This document shows, piece after piece, positions 1 through 21,631 of a stretch of 64,000 bases of DNA. This DNA comes from Nemopilema nomurai. Its lineage: Eukaryota > Cnidaria > Scyphozoa > Rhizostomeae > Rhizostomatidae. Position 1 is the stretch's first letter; every line of letters starts with the position of its first letter. Made by a program: the position numbers and the translations under genes. The stretch spans positions 3,100,001 to 3,164,000 of the forward strand of contig ML133421.1 in NCBI GenBank assembly GCA_003864495.1, read 5' to 3'. The notes under the pieces are model-generated. The model worked only from the letters and a program-made list of their open reading frames with translations, made no database searches and was not told where the DNA came from.

Positions 1-975
1 GTATCCTCAAATGTTTTCCTGTGCACTTTTTGCATTGATGTTGCTTTGCCATGTTGATCCTGTGTGTGCAATGCCTTATAAGGATGTAGACCCAATCAGG
101 CGATATAAACAAAAATCACATATATTTACACATGTATATATACATACTTTTACGATAAGAGGAAGTTAAATAGACTTTCAATTCAGAGCTGAAAAAAGTT
201 GCATTTCGGAGCTCAGAAACTGGATTCCAAGTTTTTTGGCCGAAATTTTCCAGTAAATCTTGATAAAAAACAACTGTTCTACATTCTTGTTTAATTTCTA
301 TGGATAAATCTAGAGCTATTGTACATAGTACTTTTACATGGCAGAAATATTTTGTCCTGTTTCCACAGGTTGAAAGAAAGGAAATGTTTTTTGCAGCTCT
401 GTCTAAGGTCTCAACACTATTTGGATACTACTTGTTTACCTTTTGGGCGGGTATCAGGTCAACTTCAAGAACAATGGGTAGGCATCAGGGGCATATTAAT
501 ATAGCATTTGATTCACATTCAGAACAGTGATAATCACATTCATCAACCTGCAAGCACTAAATGAATCATTTTTGCTCCTTGGTAAACTAAAACTACTTCA
601 TAACAGACTCAAACAGTCCTAACTGAAGCCCCCTTTAGATAAGAAGCTTCTTCACACAAGACTGCCTGATAGAAGAATAAAGCTGCATTACTTTTAACAG
701 GCAAACTAAAGACTTCCATTCCAAATATTAAAATCTGTTACCTGGGAGCAATAGTGCCAGGCCTCACAAGAAATGCAATCAAAAATGAAAACTAACAATT
801 TGAGGCCAAATTTCATAAACCCAGAGCACTAAAAATTAATCATGCACAAATTGAAATCAATCAATCGATTTAATTTACAAAGTTGCAGAAGGCTTGATTC
901 AAGGTTATAATTAGTTTTTCACAATTCACAGAAAATTGAAGGGAAAAAATAAATATTCATAGCAGAAACATTTAC
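1..975. other. Non-coding or unresolved left edge
   Basis: No gene can be supported here. A plus-strand acceptor-like site (pyrimidine tract ending in CCACAG near 361-369) is followed by a short open stretch ending at a possible donor near 410. Its translation is not recognisable and no partner exons are visible. The downstream exons of the minus-strand gene whose exon lies at 976-1164 should be here or beyond the left edge, but none is convincing. Confidence 0.4.
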
Positions 976-1164
976 CAGAAATGGGACAGGTCTGTTTGGT
1001 GGTGTGGGTCTGCTTGGCCGTTCAAGATTTTCAGCCTCTTTCTCGTCTGATAGAACAGATCTAAGGCCATGCTGTCCTCCAAGCATTGTTGCTCTTTTTG
1101 AGTCTGATCCACCCATAACACCTTTTTTTACATTCTCCTTGGGAATCTCTGATAGGTCTGGCAT
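976..1164 (-). CDS. First coding exon of an unidentified gene (partial)
   Basis: On the minus strand an ATG at 1164 opens 63 codons that end at a good donor (CTG|GTAAAT, boundary 976) in phase 0. The encoded peptide starts MPDLSEIPKENVKKG and ends in a proline-rich stretch (RPTPPNRPVPFL). It is hydrophilic, with no signal peptide or membrane segment. I do not recognise the family. A possible upstream non-coding exon lies near 4046-4215, where a GC-rich patch ends in a donor-like AAAG|GTATGC on the same strand, and an acceptor-like ...GACTAG lies just upstream of the ATG. Later exons would lie to the left. This is an inference from splice signals and composition; it could be a chance open frame. 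Confidence 0.4.
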
Positions 1165-4045
1165 ACTAGCAATCTAGTCAGTAGAGGGGGAGTTCATTCA
1201 ATAGACTGTAAATTTCTAATAAACATGACAATATCATAGAAGAAATTGATACACTTTGAGTTTCATATAAGTTCAAAGCAAAAAATTGTAAACATACAGA
1301 GCATTAAAATCACATTCTGGCCCACCTTTCAAAAACTACTGACTAAGAGGGTGTAATAATTTAATTGGCTAGGGGCGGCTAGGAGCAAATTTTTTTGGTA
1401 TTAGTTCATCAAAATTTTGAACCACTCAAACAATCTAGCTGGAAGGGGGTGGTATAGACTCATTGAGGCTTTAACCCAGAAAAAAATGAAGGTTTTTTGA
1501 TGTATATATTAAAGTCTTATACTTTTTATAAATTTGAGATTAAAAGTGCATAAGCTACTTTTTCTTCGCCTACAAAATGGGAGAGGGCAATATTATTGAG
1601 AATCGAAGATTCTTGTTCCTTTTTAAATACGCTTTGTTCTTTTTATAGAAAATGCATTGAGAAACCAGCACCTTTGTAACTCTGCCAATGGAAAAAGGGC
1701 CATTGGTCTAAAAGCAGGCTTAGGAGTCCTATCTCTATGGGTAAAGGCTGCTTAGACACAGACGGCCCATAGCCCTTGCTGTATTGTTACCTCAAAGGCG
1801 CAGTATGAGAATCGCAATTCTAATACCATGGCCAGTAAACGTGGCACAGAGCTTGGAGTCACTGCTACAATAATTGCTGCTGGCCAAGAGCCTCTTCGTA
1901 AATGCCACTGGCCTGTTAGGGTATCAGGATAGCAAATTGAAAAAACTGATATAGAAAAATTCAGTGAAAAGTAGTATGTGCCTGCCAATACAACATTAGG
2001 ACTCATTAATTCATGCTTGTTCACTCCTTGATAAAATGTTCCTTTTTTGTCTTTTAAAACAAAATTTAAAAAATGCCTGTTTAGGAAACTTGGTTCTTTG
2101 CCTTGAAAATGTTTTTGATGATTCACTTATGATGAGACATGACCAACAAAAGTAGGTATTCCTCTCTATGGCTCCTCAAATCTATGGAAATTTCTCACAT
2201 GTAGTTTGGACATGCTCTTTCATCTATTTTTAGGCTAAGCTGCTGTTAACCAACTGTTGCTGCTTTCTAGTTAACCAACTTTTAGTTTGGCCAAGGTATG
2301 AGAAATTGGAAATTTATATCATAAAAGACAACCTGCTTTGAATAATTTTAGGATAACTAAAGGCCCTGTGTGGAGCAGGACAAAAGTTTAGTGAGACCTG
2401 GAATGAGAAACTCATACCATGGCCATTTTCCTCCAAATTCAATTGCTATCTGCAGCACTATATGATTCATCTATTATAATATCAACATGGTCATCAACAT
2501 ACACTTTTTGTTTGTTAACTATACATTTGATAGATTTATCTCTACAAAATAGTTCATCCAAAAAAATGGAAATTTGAAAAGTACTTTTGAGATAAAAGTC
2601 TAATGGCCTGTAAGTCATATAATTGGCAGATGTCTGCAATTATGTAGAAGGGGCAAACTGTCCGGTCTGCAGAGTATGGCATTTTTGGACAAGATCTCCA
2701 GTGTGCATGAGAAAAAAGCCTGGTGTGCCAGGTGCACCACCAAAAATTTCTGGAAAATTGCTGGTGTGACCAGCTGTTGTGGTTAAAAATGGTAAATTTG
2801 CCTTTCACTGTACACATTACAAATGCAAAGGAAATCCTTCTACTTTTGTCCGCCCTATCTTCTTCTTCTCTGAGTCATTTCAATAGAGGCCCATTATCAA
2901 TGTGGGAGACTAAATAAAGACTGACGTCTGGGCATTTGTTTGGAAATAAAATTTTGTCTCCAGCCTATTTTTGGTTAAATAGATAATCATTAAATATATT
3001 TCATTCCAATAACATATAAGGACATTCGCACACTCGTGCTGACAATGATGGCTCTCGGTCTGTCACTTAAAACCTTTGGTAGCAAGTCTTGTGATTTAAG
3101 AAGCTGCCAACCTCACCAGTCTCAGATCTAGCATTATAAAATGAGTGAATTTATCAAATCATAGCCCTGCAATTTTTCAAGGATACTTTAAGTGCATTTT
3201 TGAAGTATACTGTAGAAGATAGTGCAAGTTCTTATTTGTGTATTTGTCAAGTAAGATTTATGATATCTCAAATTTTTCATTCACAACTGCACAGGTTTTT
3301 ATCAGCTGACGTTTTCTATGGGACCACACCCAGCCACGCCCATCTTAGTTGTCACACCCAAAAATATCTAGTGTGCAAAAGGGTTTCTACAAATATATCT
3401 CAGGTGTGCACATGCAATACTCTGCAGATTGGGAAACTGTGAGTAAAAAGGAACATGCCAATCTGAAATAAAGTGATACCATTGAGCTACATCAAGAATT
3501 TACTTCCTTGGTGTTTATGGCATTAAAAAACTTTGAATGCTTGACATATATTCATATCGAACAGAGTCAAAATAGTAATAAATGAATGATTAATGAAAAA
3601 CCAAAAAATTTACATTTTAACTTTAATTAATAGAAACTATCGCTTTTGTGCTGAAGGGCTTCCCTCTTCGTAGTTAGACAATTGAACACAGTAATGATAA
3701 AACTTATACAAAACAGAACTATTACTTGGATGAACTATTTAGCTCATGTTAGTTCACTTAAGCTACACGAAAGAAGAGCACGATGCAATTTTCTTGCTCT
3801 TTGCCTTAACAACGGTATAAAATCACTTGCAAAGTTTTACTTGGCTTGAAGATACAGCTCTTTTTGGGTGTACGAAATTATTAATACACGGGAGATTCTG
3901 CATCCTCACGGCCTAGGACAAACTTTGGGTTTTCAACCTCATTTCCGAGCCAGAGATTCTCGAATTTTGACGCAGAAAACTCACTTTTATAAGAATGGTT
4001 CGAATAGTTATAGTGCAAAGAGAATCAACATCGATTTCGGCATAC
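1165..4045. other. Non-coding stretch, probably intron
   Basis: No supported gene. Open frames here (for example minus 1752-2126) lack recognisable domains and look like chance. If the exon at 976-1164 and the GC-rich patch near 4100 belong to one gene, this stretch is its first intron. A short motif GTTAACCAACT recurs at about 2247 and 2272. CACACCCA/CACGCCC strings at about 3324-3360 resemble others at the right end of the window (63964-63993), suggesting dispersed repeat remnants. Confidence 0.35.
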
Positions 4046-4215
4046 CTTTGCAGCTGCACGGGCTAAAGGCTCCTTACTATAGCTAGAGGAAACCACAGCC
4101 ACACATGATGGAGCTTCCCTGCTTTGCGTTATTCGCTGTGTTGCTGCGCGCCAACTCCAAACAACTTGATTGGTCAGTTCCGGGACTACGAGCCCCCGCG
4201 ACCATCCAGCCACAT
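4046..4215 (-). promoter_or_regulatory. GC-rich promoter or non-coding first exon candidate
   Basis: This patch is clearly richer in G+C than its surroundings. It contains an inverted CCAAT box (ATTGG at 4169-4173) beside a TTCCGG ETS-like string. On the minus strand it ends in AAAG|GTATGC, a good donor. It could be the promoter and untranslated first exon of the minus-strand gene with a coding exon at 976-1164. The open frame through it has no in-frame ATG (it begins with GTG), so I do not call it coding. Confidence 0.35.
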
Positions 4216-5983
4216 GCAGGAACCTGGGCTCTAGTACTTATGACTCAAGTATAAAGTTCCTTCAATTTTTCTATTTCTTCACATATGAAAGATTTCCTCA
4301 TTAAAACGACAAGGCAAAATTTAGTAAAAATTTTCTAGTATTAATTTCATACTTTTCATAAATCTATTTTTGTTCTATTGAATGAAGGAAAATCAAGGCA
4401 TGTTGAAAATGGATAACAGAAAATTTATAGCAAATATGCAGCTTCCCTTTCGATGGTCAATAAAAGTGCTAATTTGTAGTAAACAGGATAATAGCGCTAC
4501 ATATTTTATGTTTTGGGGGGGGGGGTACTTCCACTGCGAAATTACTGCGCTGCCAAAGAGGCCCTGAGTGAAGATCCAACTTGGTTTGCAAAAAGATTTA
4601 AAAAATATCAGCACTTTCAAGGAGAGTGAAATCTACTTCGACTCAAGTGCTTGCATTGAAGATTTAAGTACTATAGTTTGTCAGGTCATTTTGAATTCTA
4701 ATGCCACCAAGAAGAACTTTTTATGATTTGCAATGTTAATTTTCCCACTGACCCATTACTGATAATAGTTCTTTCCAGGCTACCATTGTTAACTGCAAAG
4801 TCACCTTTTACGAATTCTAGGAAAAAGGAAAACATACAAGATGTCTTTTAGGATGCAAGTGAACTCTGAACTGTAATTTTCAAGTATTTTCTGCCACCTT
4901 TAAAGCGCAGTTTCGTGGCGGGCGCAGTGTATTCGAAAGTAAGGAGAGGCTAATGTGAAGATTATAAAGCGGCTTAGTAAAGGCAGTCACCCATTCATAT
5001 ATTAGCAAGAGTCAAGGACCTACTAAGACAAATTAATAAAAGAATGTTTGACCATCTTCCTTTCTACTTTCTTTCTTTCTATTTCTATTTCTTTCTTCGT
5101 GGCCTTAAAATATTCTGGCCTAGAAACTCACCCCACCCCCGTTTTCAACGGCCCTGAGTTTTTGATGGTAACTAAAGTTCACATGGTTGTGTTGACACTC
5201 AGGCAATGTGCCGTGGCCCGTGACCACCTTGTTACATCAGCAATCTGGCCTGCAAGTTGGGATTCAAATCGAGTGATTCATCAAAATTACCATAAATTGC
5301 TACAAGTGGCGCTGGAAGTCCTGAGAATAGCAAAATGTGCTACAATATGTCGTGATATGGAAAGACATTCCCGCAGAACTGGTATTTCAGGCCCGGGTCT
5401 AGCAAAAAATTTGGCCCGTGATCTACCCTTTTCCACTCATGATTTTGGTCTTTATATTCATGCTTTTCATAGAATATGGATGATGTGCTTACTAATTAAG
5501 GTTTATTTGTAAAAGTGTTTTTATATGCTTTTATATCTTTTATTTGTAAAGTACTTCATTTGGGATGAATTTAACCCAACCAACTATGCAAACTTGAGTT
5601 TTAACTTCCGGGAATTTTTCTAAAAAATGTTGTGAAATCTGTAAATGAAATACCTTCGATTTCATTCTCCTCCATATTCCACTCTGTTTCATTTTCAAGC
5701 TATATTTGTTCTGTGGCATAACCATGCATTTACGTTTTAAACCTTTTATGTCGATGCTGATTATGCCTTTTAGCCAACGGTTTTTTTCGCGTATGGGTAA
5801 CGTATGGGCAGCGGTTTTACAGGTTTCCAGAAAAACGATAGTCTTCAGTTTCAGAATTGGGGACTGACAGCAAACTGCAACCTGTCACTTGAAATGGCGA
5901 CTGACTGATCCCGCCAAATCCCCAGATACTTGGTCGGAGACGAATTGAACAAGAAACTGGAAAGTCCCTCGGGATACTTGCAA
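4216..5983. other. No gene seen
   Basis: Intergenic sequence with a G homopolymer at about 4517-4526 and a pyrimidine-rich tract near 5054-5098. The longest open frame (5048-5512, plus) begins in that low-complexity tract and has no recognisable domain, so it is not called. Confidence 0.5.
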
Positions 5984-6574
5984 GGTACGAGCATAGGCGC
6001 CGACTACGTGGGGGCTCGGGGGCTCGAGCCCCCCCCCCTGGGAATTGCTATGGGGGGGGGGGCTCAGCCCCCTGGAAATTTCGTTTGAAATCCATCACTG
6101 GGCTAAAAATTCAGCGCAGAACAGCTGAAGGAAGGTACATATATAAAAGTCTCAAAAATTCGAAATTTATCTATTGTTAAATAGTAATTTGAATCAAATA
6201 AATCTCTTATTGAATCAAACTTTCTGTCTCCTACGTCATTTGTCTATATTTTAACTTGTCTAATGCGAAAATCGAACGGTGTCTTAGTGGTCAAACTGAT
6301 CAGAGGCAGGAAACTATAACCAATAATTTACACAAAAAATGACATCCCTACTTTGGATGAAAACTGGACATGTTTATTCTATCGAAGAAACACTAATCAA
6401 AGAATTAAACTGATGACACTGTAAACCATGATGTTATATCTGCTTAATTTAAATTTTTTATTTTGTTATTATACATACTACATATGTTGCATTACGTTAT
6501 TAAAGCGACAGGGAATTTCTCTAATTTTGAGCCCCCCCCTGGGAAAAGTAAAAGTCGGCGCCTATGGGTACGAG
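5984..6574. mobile_element. hAT-type MITE with 8-bp target site duplication
   Basis: The element occupies 5992-6566 (575 bp). Its ends are perfect 14-bp terminal inverted repeats, CATAGGCGCCGACT at 5992-6005 and its reverse complement at 6553-6566. It is flanked by an exact 8-bp direct duplication, GGTACGAG, at 5984-5991 and 6567-6574. G- and C-runs near both ends (GAGCCCCCCCC-like) extend the inverted-repeat character inward. The interior is AT-rich with no transposase frame, so it is non-autonomous. An 8-bp duplication is the hallmark of the hAT superfamily; the superfamily label is inferred from that. Confidence 0.9.
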
Positions 6575-8524
6575 TGTTACCAACACAAATGAGTGATTCT
6601 TTTTCCACTAGTTCTGCATCGCATTATGCCCTGATTTTATAACTATAATTTCTAAACATTAACATTCGGATTTGAAAATATGCGACCAAAATCTTAGGAG
6701 CTCTAAATGAAGCAACTTTTGAAAATTACTGTGTTTTGTATTATATTGGTGTCTTTGATCTTAGAAATCCTCGGATGCTCATTTTGATTAATTCTGTGAG
6801 TTAATGATAATCTTACATTTGTTAATGTGTAAAAGTCCATGAATTTCCAAAATTAAATTCCAGGAGCATCGTAGGATGAAACATTCCTTCATAAATTTGG
6901 ATCAAAGCTCAAAATAATTCAAGCTTGAGTACTTGATTTACTCCTTTTTAAAACAGAATCTTGATTTGCAAAAGACCATAATAACTCCTAGTTTGATAAC
7001 AACGAGCATAGCAAATAATTTGAAGATCCATACAACGAATTATTCCAAACTTAGATTTATGATGATCTACCCATCATACATAGAATACGAGCGTAAGATA
7101 AACGCAGTCATGCAACTGGAAAAATGTCGTCCACACAAGATGCAAAATCTAAAACATGTAGCAAAGAGCATGAAGGCATTTACTTTTGTAAATGGGTTTG
7201 AAAAAACTTTGATTTATCTATAGGGCCAAGGATAACCCTCTTTCTCGTCGTCAAAAGGAACTTCTTTTCTTCTTTCGCCAGTCGGCCGGGGTCCCTTGGC
7301 TTTTTCGTGTTTGTTGCGATTTGACTTAGTACTAAAACTTTTGTAACAATAACCACTGCGGCAAGAATAAACTGTTTTTGGTATATTTTGATGCTCATCA
7401 AAGCTTCTGAGAAGATTCTATTGACGCATGCTACCAGGCTTTTCAGGCTTGGAAATGCTGTTTTACCTGACCAGTGCTAGTAATATAGGCATTCAAGTGT
7501 GGAATATCGCGCGGTACGTAATAGCGACGAAAAGAGTGTATAATATAGTAATTAGCACTGATTAGATGCAGCATTACTATTGATTCACCTCTCTCCTCCA
7601 GCTTCCAAATTATTGCCTTCGCATATTATCAAAAGAAACAGCCTGAAACGAGGTAGTGTAATTTCTGTGTTAATTAAGTGTCAATACCAAGAGTTAGTCC
7701 ACTACAGCCACTTACAGTTTAATTTAATACTCTGGAAGTAAATGTAGGATTGGGAGATCTCTCTTTTAGTGTGACCAAATAACAGTATGGTCAGTGGTCA
7801 ATCATTGCTCAGAAATTGTTTGTGATCTGTTTTTTCAACTTGTATAATGCAGGGAGAATAAATAGCTGGTCAATATCTGTCATTACAGAATCATACTAAC
7901 AAAAATTCAGTTCACCAATCTTTCTTAAAACTGGCTAATCAGGTAAAGCTATTCATATCAATTTTCACAATCGTTAGTGATACTAAATTCAAAAATTTTC
8001 CTTACCTTAGAGGTATTGAATTGGAGAATGCAGGATGGAGGTATTGAATTGGAGAATGCAAATTGAGATGTGGGAAGCATGGTGGTAAAAAAGTATAAAT
8101 ACTTCCATTGATTCTTTTATGTTTAAAACTACTTTGGGTGGTTTCATAGAGCATCCCTAGAAGGACGCGAGCCCAAAACTTTTCTTACCGTCAACCATGG
8201 TGGCTGCTTGTAATAAACCCTTTCATTATCTTCAGATTTTGCCCCCCTCCCCCAATTTCAAATATAAATCACCGGCCCTGCAACTGAGTATCGGTATATG
8301 ATAGGGTTAAAACATATGGATTATTTCATCTTTGGTCTGTAGACCAAATTTACTGGGTTTACATACAAATAATTTCTAAAATTGGGACAGCCAATTTAAA
8401 GCTGCAATTTGGAACAGTCTAAAATACACTGACATAATCTTTCGTCGCTAGTCAGTCAAGAGAAAGGGAAGATACATTTGAATTAAAACTGGTTCTTTGA
8501 AACCTGTGTAGTTGCCCTGTTTTA
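6575..8524. other. Intergenic, no gene seen
   Basis: AT-rich sequence without a supported gene. A 28-bp segment is tandemly duplicated at about 8009-8064 (GGTATTGAATTGGAGAATGC occurs twice). C-rich strings near 8240-8255 look like transposon-end debris. Confidence 0.5.
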
Positions 8525-8608
8525 GATCAGTGTTTGAGTCGGCGCGTTGCCACTGGACGGAGGTGAGGTGGCAAACGAGGAAAACGAGGCAGACGGCAAG
8601 GAGGAAAC
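8525..8608 (+). promoter_or_regulatory. Promoter and 5' leader of MRPL30
   Basis: A locally G+C- and purine-rich stretch (GGCGCG, then GAGG/CGAGG strings) lies directly upstream of the start codon, contrasting with the AT-rich surroundings. The start context GGAAACATGG is favourable. No TATA box is evident. The transcription start is not determined. Confidence 0.45.
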
Positions 8609-9052
8609 ATGGCGTCTAAATCCAGCGGAATCCTACACAAACTTCATGCAGTTACACTTGTAAGAAGTGGAATCGGAAGGCCGTGGTGGGAAAAGCGAAC
8701 TCTGAAAGTACTTAAACTTGAAAAACTTAATCAGACCGTTGTCCATAAAAATACCCCAGCCATTAATGGGCAAATATCTGTGGTAAAGAATCTTGTAAGA
8801 GTGTCCCCAGTAATAGTACAAGAGGAGGAGCTGGAAGATGCTGTACAAGAATTTCAAGCAATGGACGTGGAAGATATTGAGTTTGACGGACTTTTCGAAA
8901 GGACCAAATCATTCCTTGGTACAGATGGAGCTTTTGACTTGCATGGATTTCTCGAGTATCACAAGAATGTGCTCGCAAAATTACCCAAGAAGCAAAAAGA
9001 AACAAACTTGAATACAGATAAAAAAAAGAAGGCAAGAAAAGGCAGAAGGTAG
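8609..9052 (+). CDS. MRPL30: Mitochondrial ribosomal protein L30 (uL30m)
   Basis: A single-exon frame of 147 codons. Residues about 9-66 match the uL30 core of animal MRPL30: HKLHAVTLVRSG, then RPWWEKRTLKVLKLEKL, then VVHKNTPAINGQISVVKNLV (human has [47 protein letters not shown]). The protein is a structural subunit of the large mitoribosomal subunit. The middle (residues about 70-95) is acidic and the last 20 residues are very lysine/arginine-rich, an extension beyond the core. Human MRPL30 is 161 residues. The ATG follows a good context and begins near the core, leaving only a short leader. No intron is apparent, unusual beside its intron-rich neighbours, so a retrocopy should be considered, though the frame is intact. 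It is convergent with CLPB. Confidence 0.9.
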   Translation: MASKSSGILHKLHAVTLVRSGIGRPWWEKRTLKVLKLEKLNQTVVHKNTPAINGQISVVKNLVRVSPVIVQEEELEDAVQEFQAMDVEDIEFDGLFERTKSFLGTDGAFDLHGFLEYHKNVLAKLPKKQKETNLNTDKKKKARKGRR

Positions 9053-9247
9053 TTTATCGCAGCTTCTGAATGGTGAACAAGCTCTAACCCGAAGTTAGTT
9101 TGATTATGATGATGGGCTCATTGTATACACGTGTGAAAGGACAGGACACCAAGGCCTGATACTCTGTTGAGTGCAGTTCAGTTTCATATGATTTTACTGA
9201 GAACCTGGCTCTCTTGTTTCAGCGTATTGTTAAGCCAACCGATGCCT

Positions 9248-9253
9248 AATAAA
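9248..9253 (+). terminator. Polyadenylation signal of MRPL30
   Basis: A canonical AATAAA lies about 195 bases after the MRPL30 stop codon and is the first on the plus strand after the gene. It is the probable 3' end signal; the cleavage site is not determined. Confidence 0.5.
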
Positions 9254-10443
9254 GAAATTTTAGTTACGGGACAAATTTTGGAAAAAACTGATAACAATCA
9301 TACAAACTCTACTGCAACTGTCTTATCCTGTGAATTGGTGTGGAGACGATTCTCTAGCATGTAAAAAAGATCACATTTTGACCCATTTGGTTGTGTTTGA
9401 CATCACAGGCTCTGTTGAAACATCTAACACATTAACTAATTTTAGGAGAAAGCTCAATGCTGCAAATTCCATCTTTACTGCTAAAAGTGATTGGTAGAAA
9501 TCAGCAAGAAGTTTACATTGTAAGCCTAGAACATTTTTGCCAACTCTCAAATTTGATAACTCAAAATTCTTACATAACATTAGTTTGAATATTGGTGCCC
9601 GCATATTTTTTTATTCAAAAAACATTTCTGGCTTCATTTTTCACTGAACTCTAATAGTTTAGTGATACAGCTCACACACTTCCTTTTTGACAAGTTGTAG
9701 CTCCTCTCGCTGTGTTAGGCTTTCTTGTTATGCTACTGGGAATATTATTTTTTTTCCTTGTCTTTATGTAGTGTGTGCTATTAATTCTTCATACTACCAA
9801 GAAAATGAAATAGCTAGAAATAGCGGAACCAGTTTTGCATAATACTTTAATACTTTTGTAAAATACTTTTTGTCTGACACTTCTCTGAGTATGGAAACAT
9901 CCCAAAATGACCTGAAACTGACAAAACAAAAATAGCCATAGTGCTAGGAAGAGCCCGTGATTGGTTGTAATTGACCAATCCACCTCACTTTAACACCTCA
10001 CTTTTAGAAGGGCCCTAGGGAAAAGGAGAACTCCTTCTGTCTACAAAGAATGGAATTTTCCATAGAATTGAGACAGCCTAGGTGAAAAGAGAACCTATCA
10101 TCCTATTGTTGTCATTGTAGGTTTTGGTGCCATCTGGGTTCTCCAAAAGGTGTTACCCTATAGCTGAATTACAATAAATTTGGGAATTGCATCTTACAAC
10201 TTCAACATGACTGCTCTCTTTGGCAGAAGTTTTTGTCCTTTTGTTCAGGGGGATTCCATCCAATTTTTGTTTTGTTCAATTCAAAATAAAATGTTTCACA
10301 AAAAGTTTCAGCCAGAAACCATCACCAATGTCAAACACAACCTAATCTATTCTGAAAAGTCACAAAGATTAAAATAACATACTGCTTCCAGTATTATAGA
10401 CAAGAAGCACAAATTGAAAATTACTAATTCATTAGCAAACTGG
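9254..10443. other. Convergent intergenic region of MRPL30 and CLPB
   Basis: This contains the 3' flanks of the two convergent genes. No further gene is seen. Positions about 9810-10100 hold a dispersed repeat copy (listed separately). The CLPB 3' untranslated region must begin just left of 10444; no clear minus-strand polyadenylation signal was identified. Confidence 0.5.
9810..10100 (-). repeat. Dispersed repeat family, copy 1 (reverse orientation)
   Basis: Read on the minus strand, this segment shares an ordered series of blocks with 17200-17475 and, less well, 23245-23510. The blocks are a GGTGT..AAGTG.GGATT block, a GATTGG/ATTGGT block, GGCTATT, TTTTGTCAG(T/C)TTC(A/T)GGTC, a GTGTCAGAC/GTGTTAAAA-like block, AAAAAGTAT, and a terminal (T/C)CTAG-like string. 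The terminal string GCTAGAAATAGCGGAACCAG at 9811-9830 also matches the arms of the hairpin at 20338-20607 and a sequence near 62309-62332. No coding capacity is seen, so this is probably an old non-autonomous transposon. Confidence 0.6.
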
Positions 10444-21348
<10,905 letters not shown>

Positions 21349-21631
21349 GTTTTTTCTTCCTTGTACAGTGACAGTTTCAGTGTTCAGACAAATTCATCGA
21401 ATGAATTCCCTTTGGCTAACCAGGTTCTCTCGTACCAATAATTTACCCCGTGCACCGTACTACTCTCGCCCCAATCATAAATTAGATGAAATCATTATCA
21501 TTAGTATTCAGACCTTTTGAATTCACCTCTTTTTTGCTGATTGAAATTGCAGTGGAGGCAAATTCTAATGGCAGCTAGCAGTGTTTCATTTGGAACCATT
21601 TTTCTGTGGTATCGATTGTTCATTAGAGAAA
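21349..21631. promoter_or_regulatory. Bidirectional promoter of CLPB and VMA21
   Basis: Only 283 bp separate the two divergent start codons, so this interval must hold both promoters and both 5' leaders. Two CCAAT boxes on the plus strand (21435-21439 and 21471-21475) and no TATA box fit a housekeeping bidirectional promoter. The middle (21440-21472) is locally CG-containing. Both products are housekeeping proteins of organelles. Confidence 0.6.

Noticed and set aside
1752..2126. 124-codon minus-strand frame
   Set aside because: No domain, no splice context, and composition like the surrounding non-coding DNA.
4025..4213. Arginine-rich frame resembling a mitochondrial leader
   Set aside because: Has no ATG in frame (it starts with GTG after an upstream stop), so the patch is treated as promoter or non-coding exon.
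5048..5512. 154-codon plus-strand frame
   Set aside because: Begins in a pyrimidine-rich low-complexity tract and has no recognisable domain.
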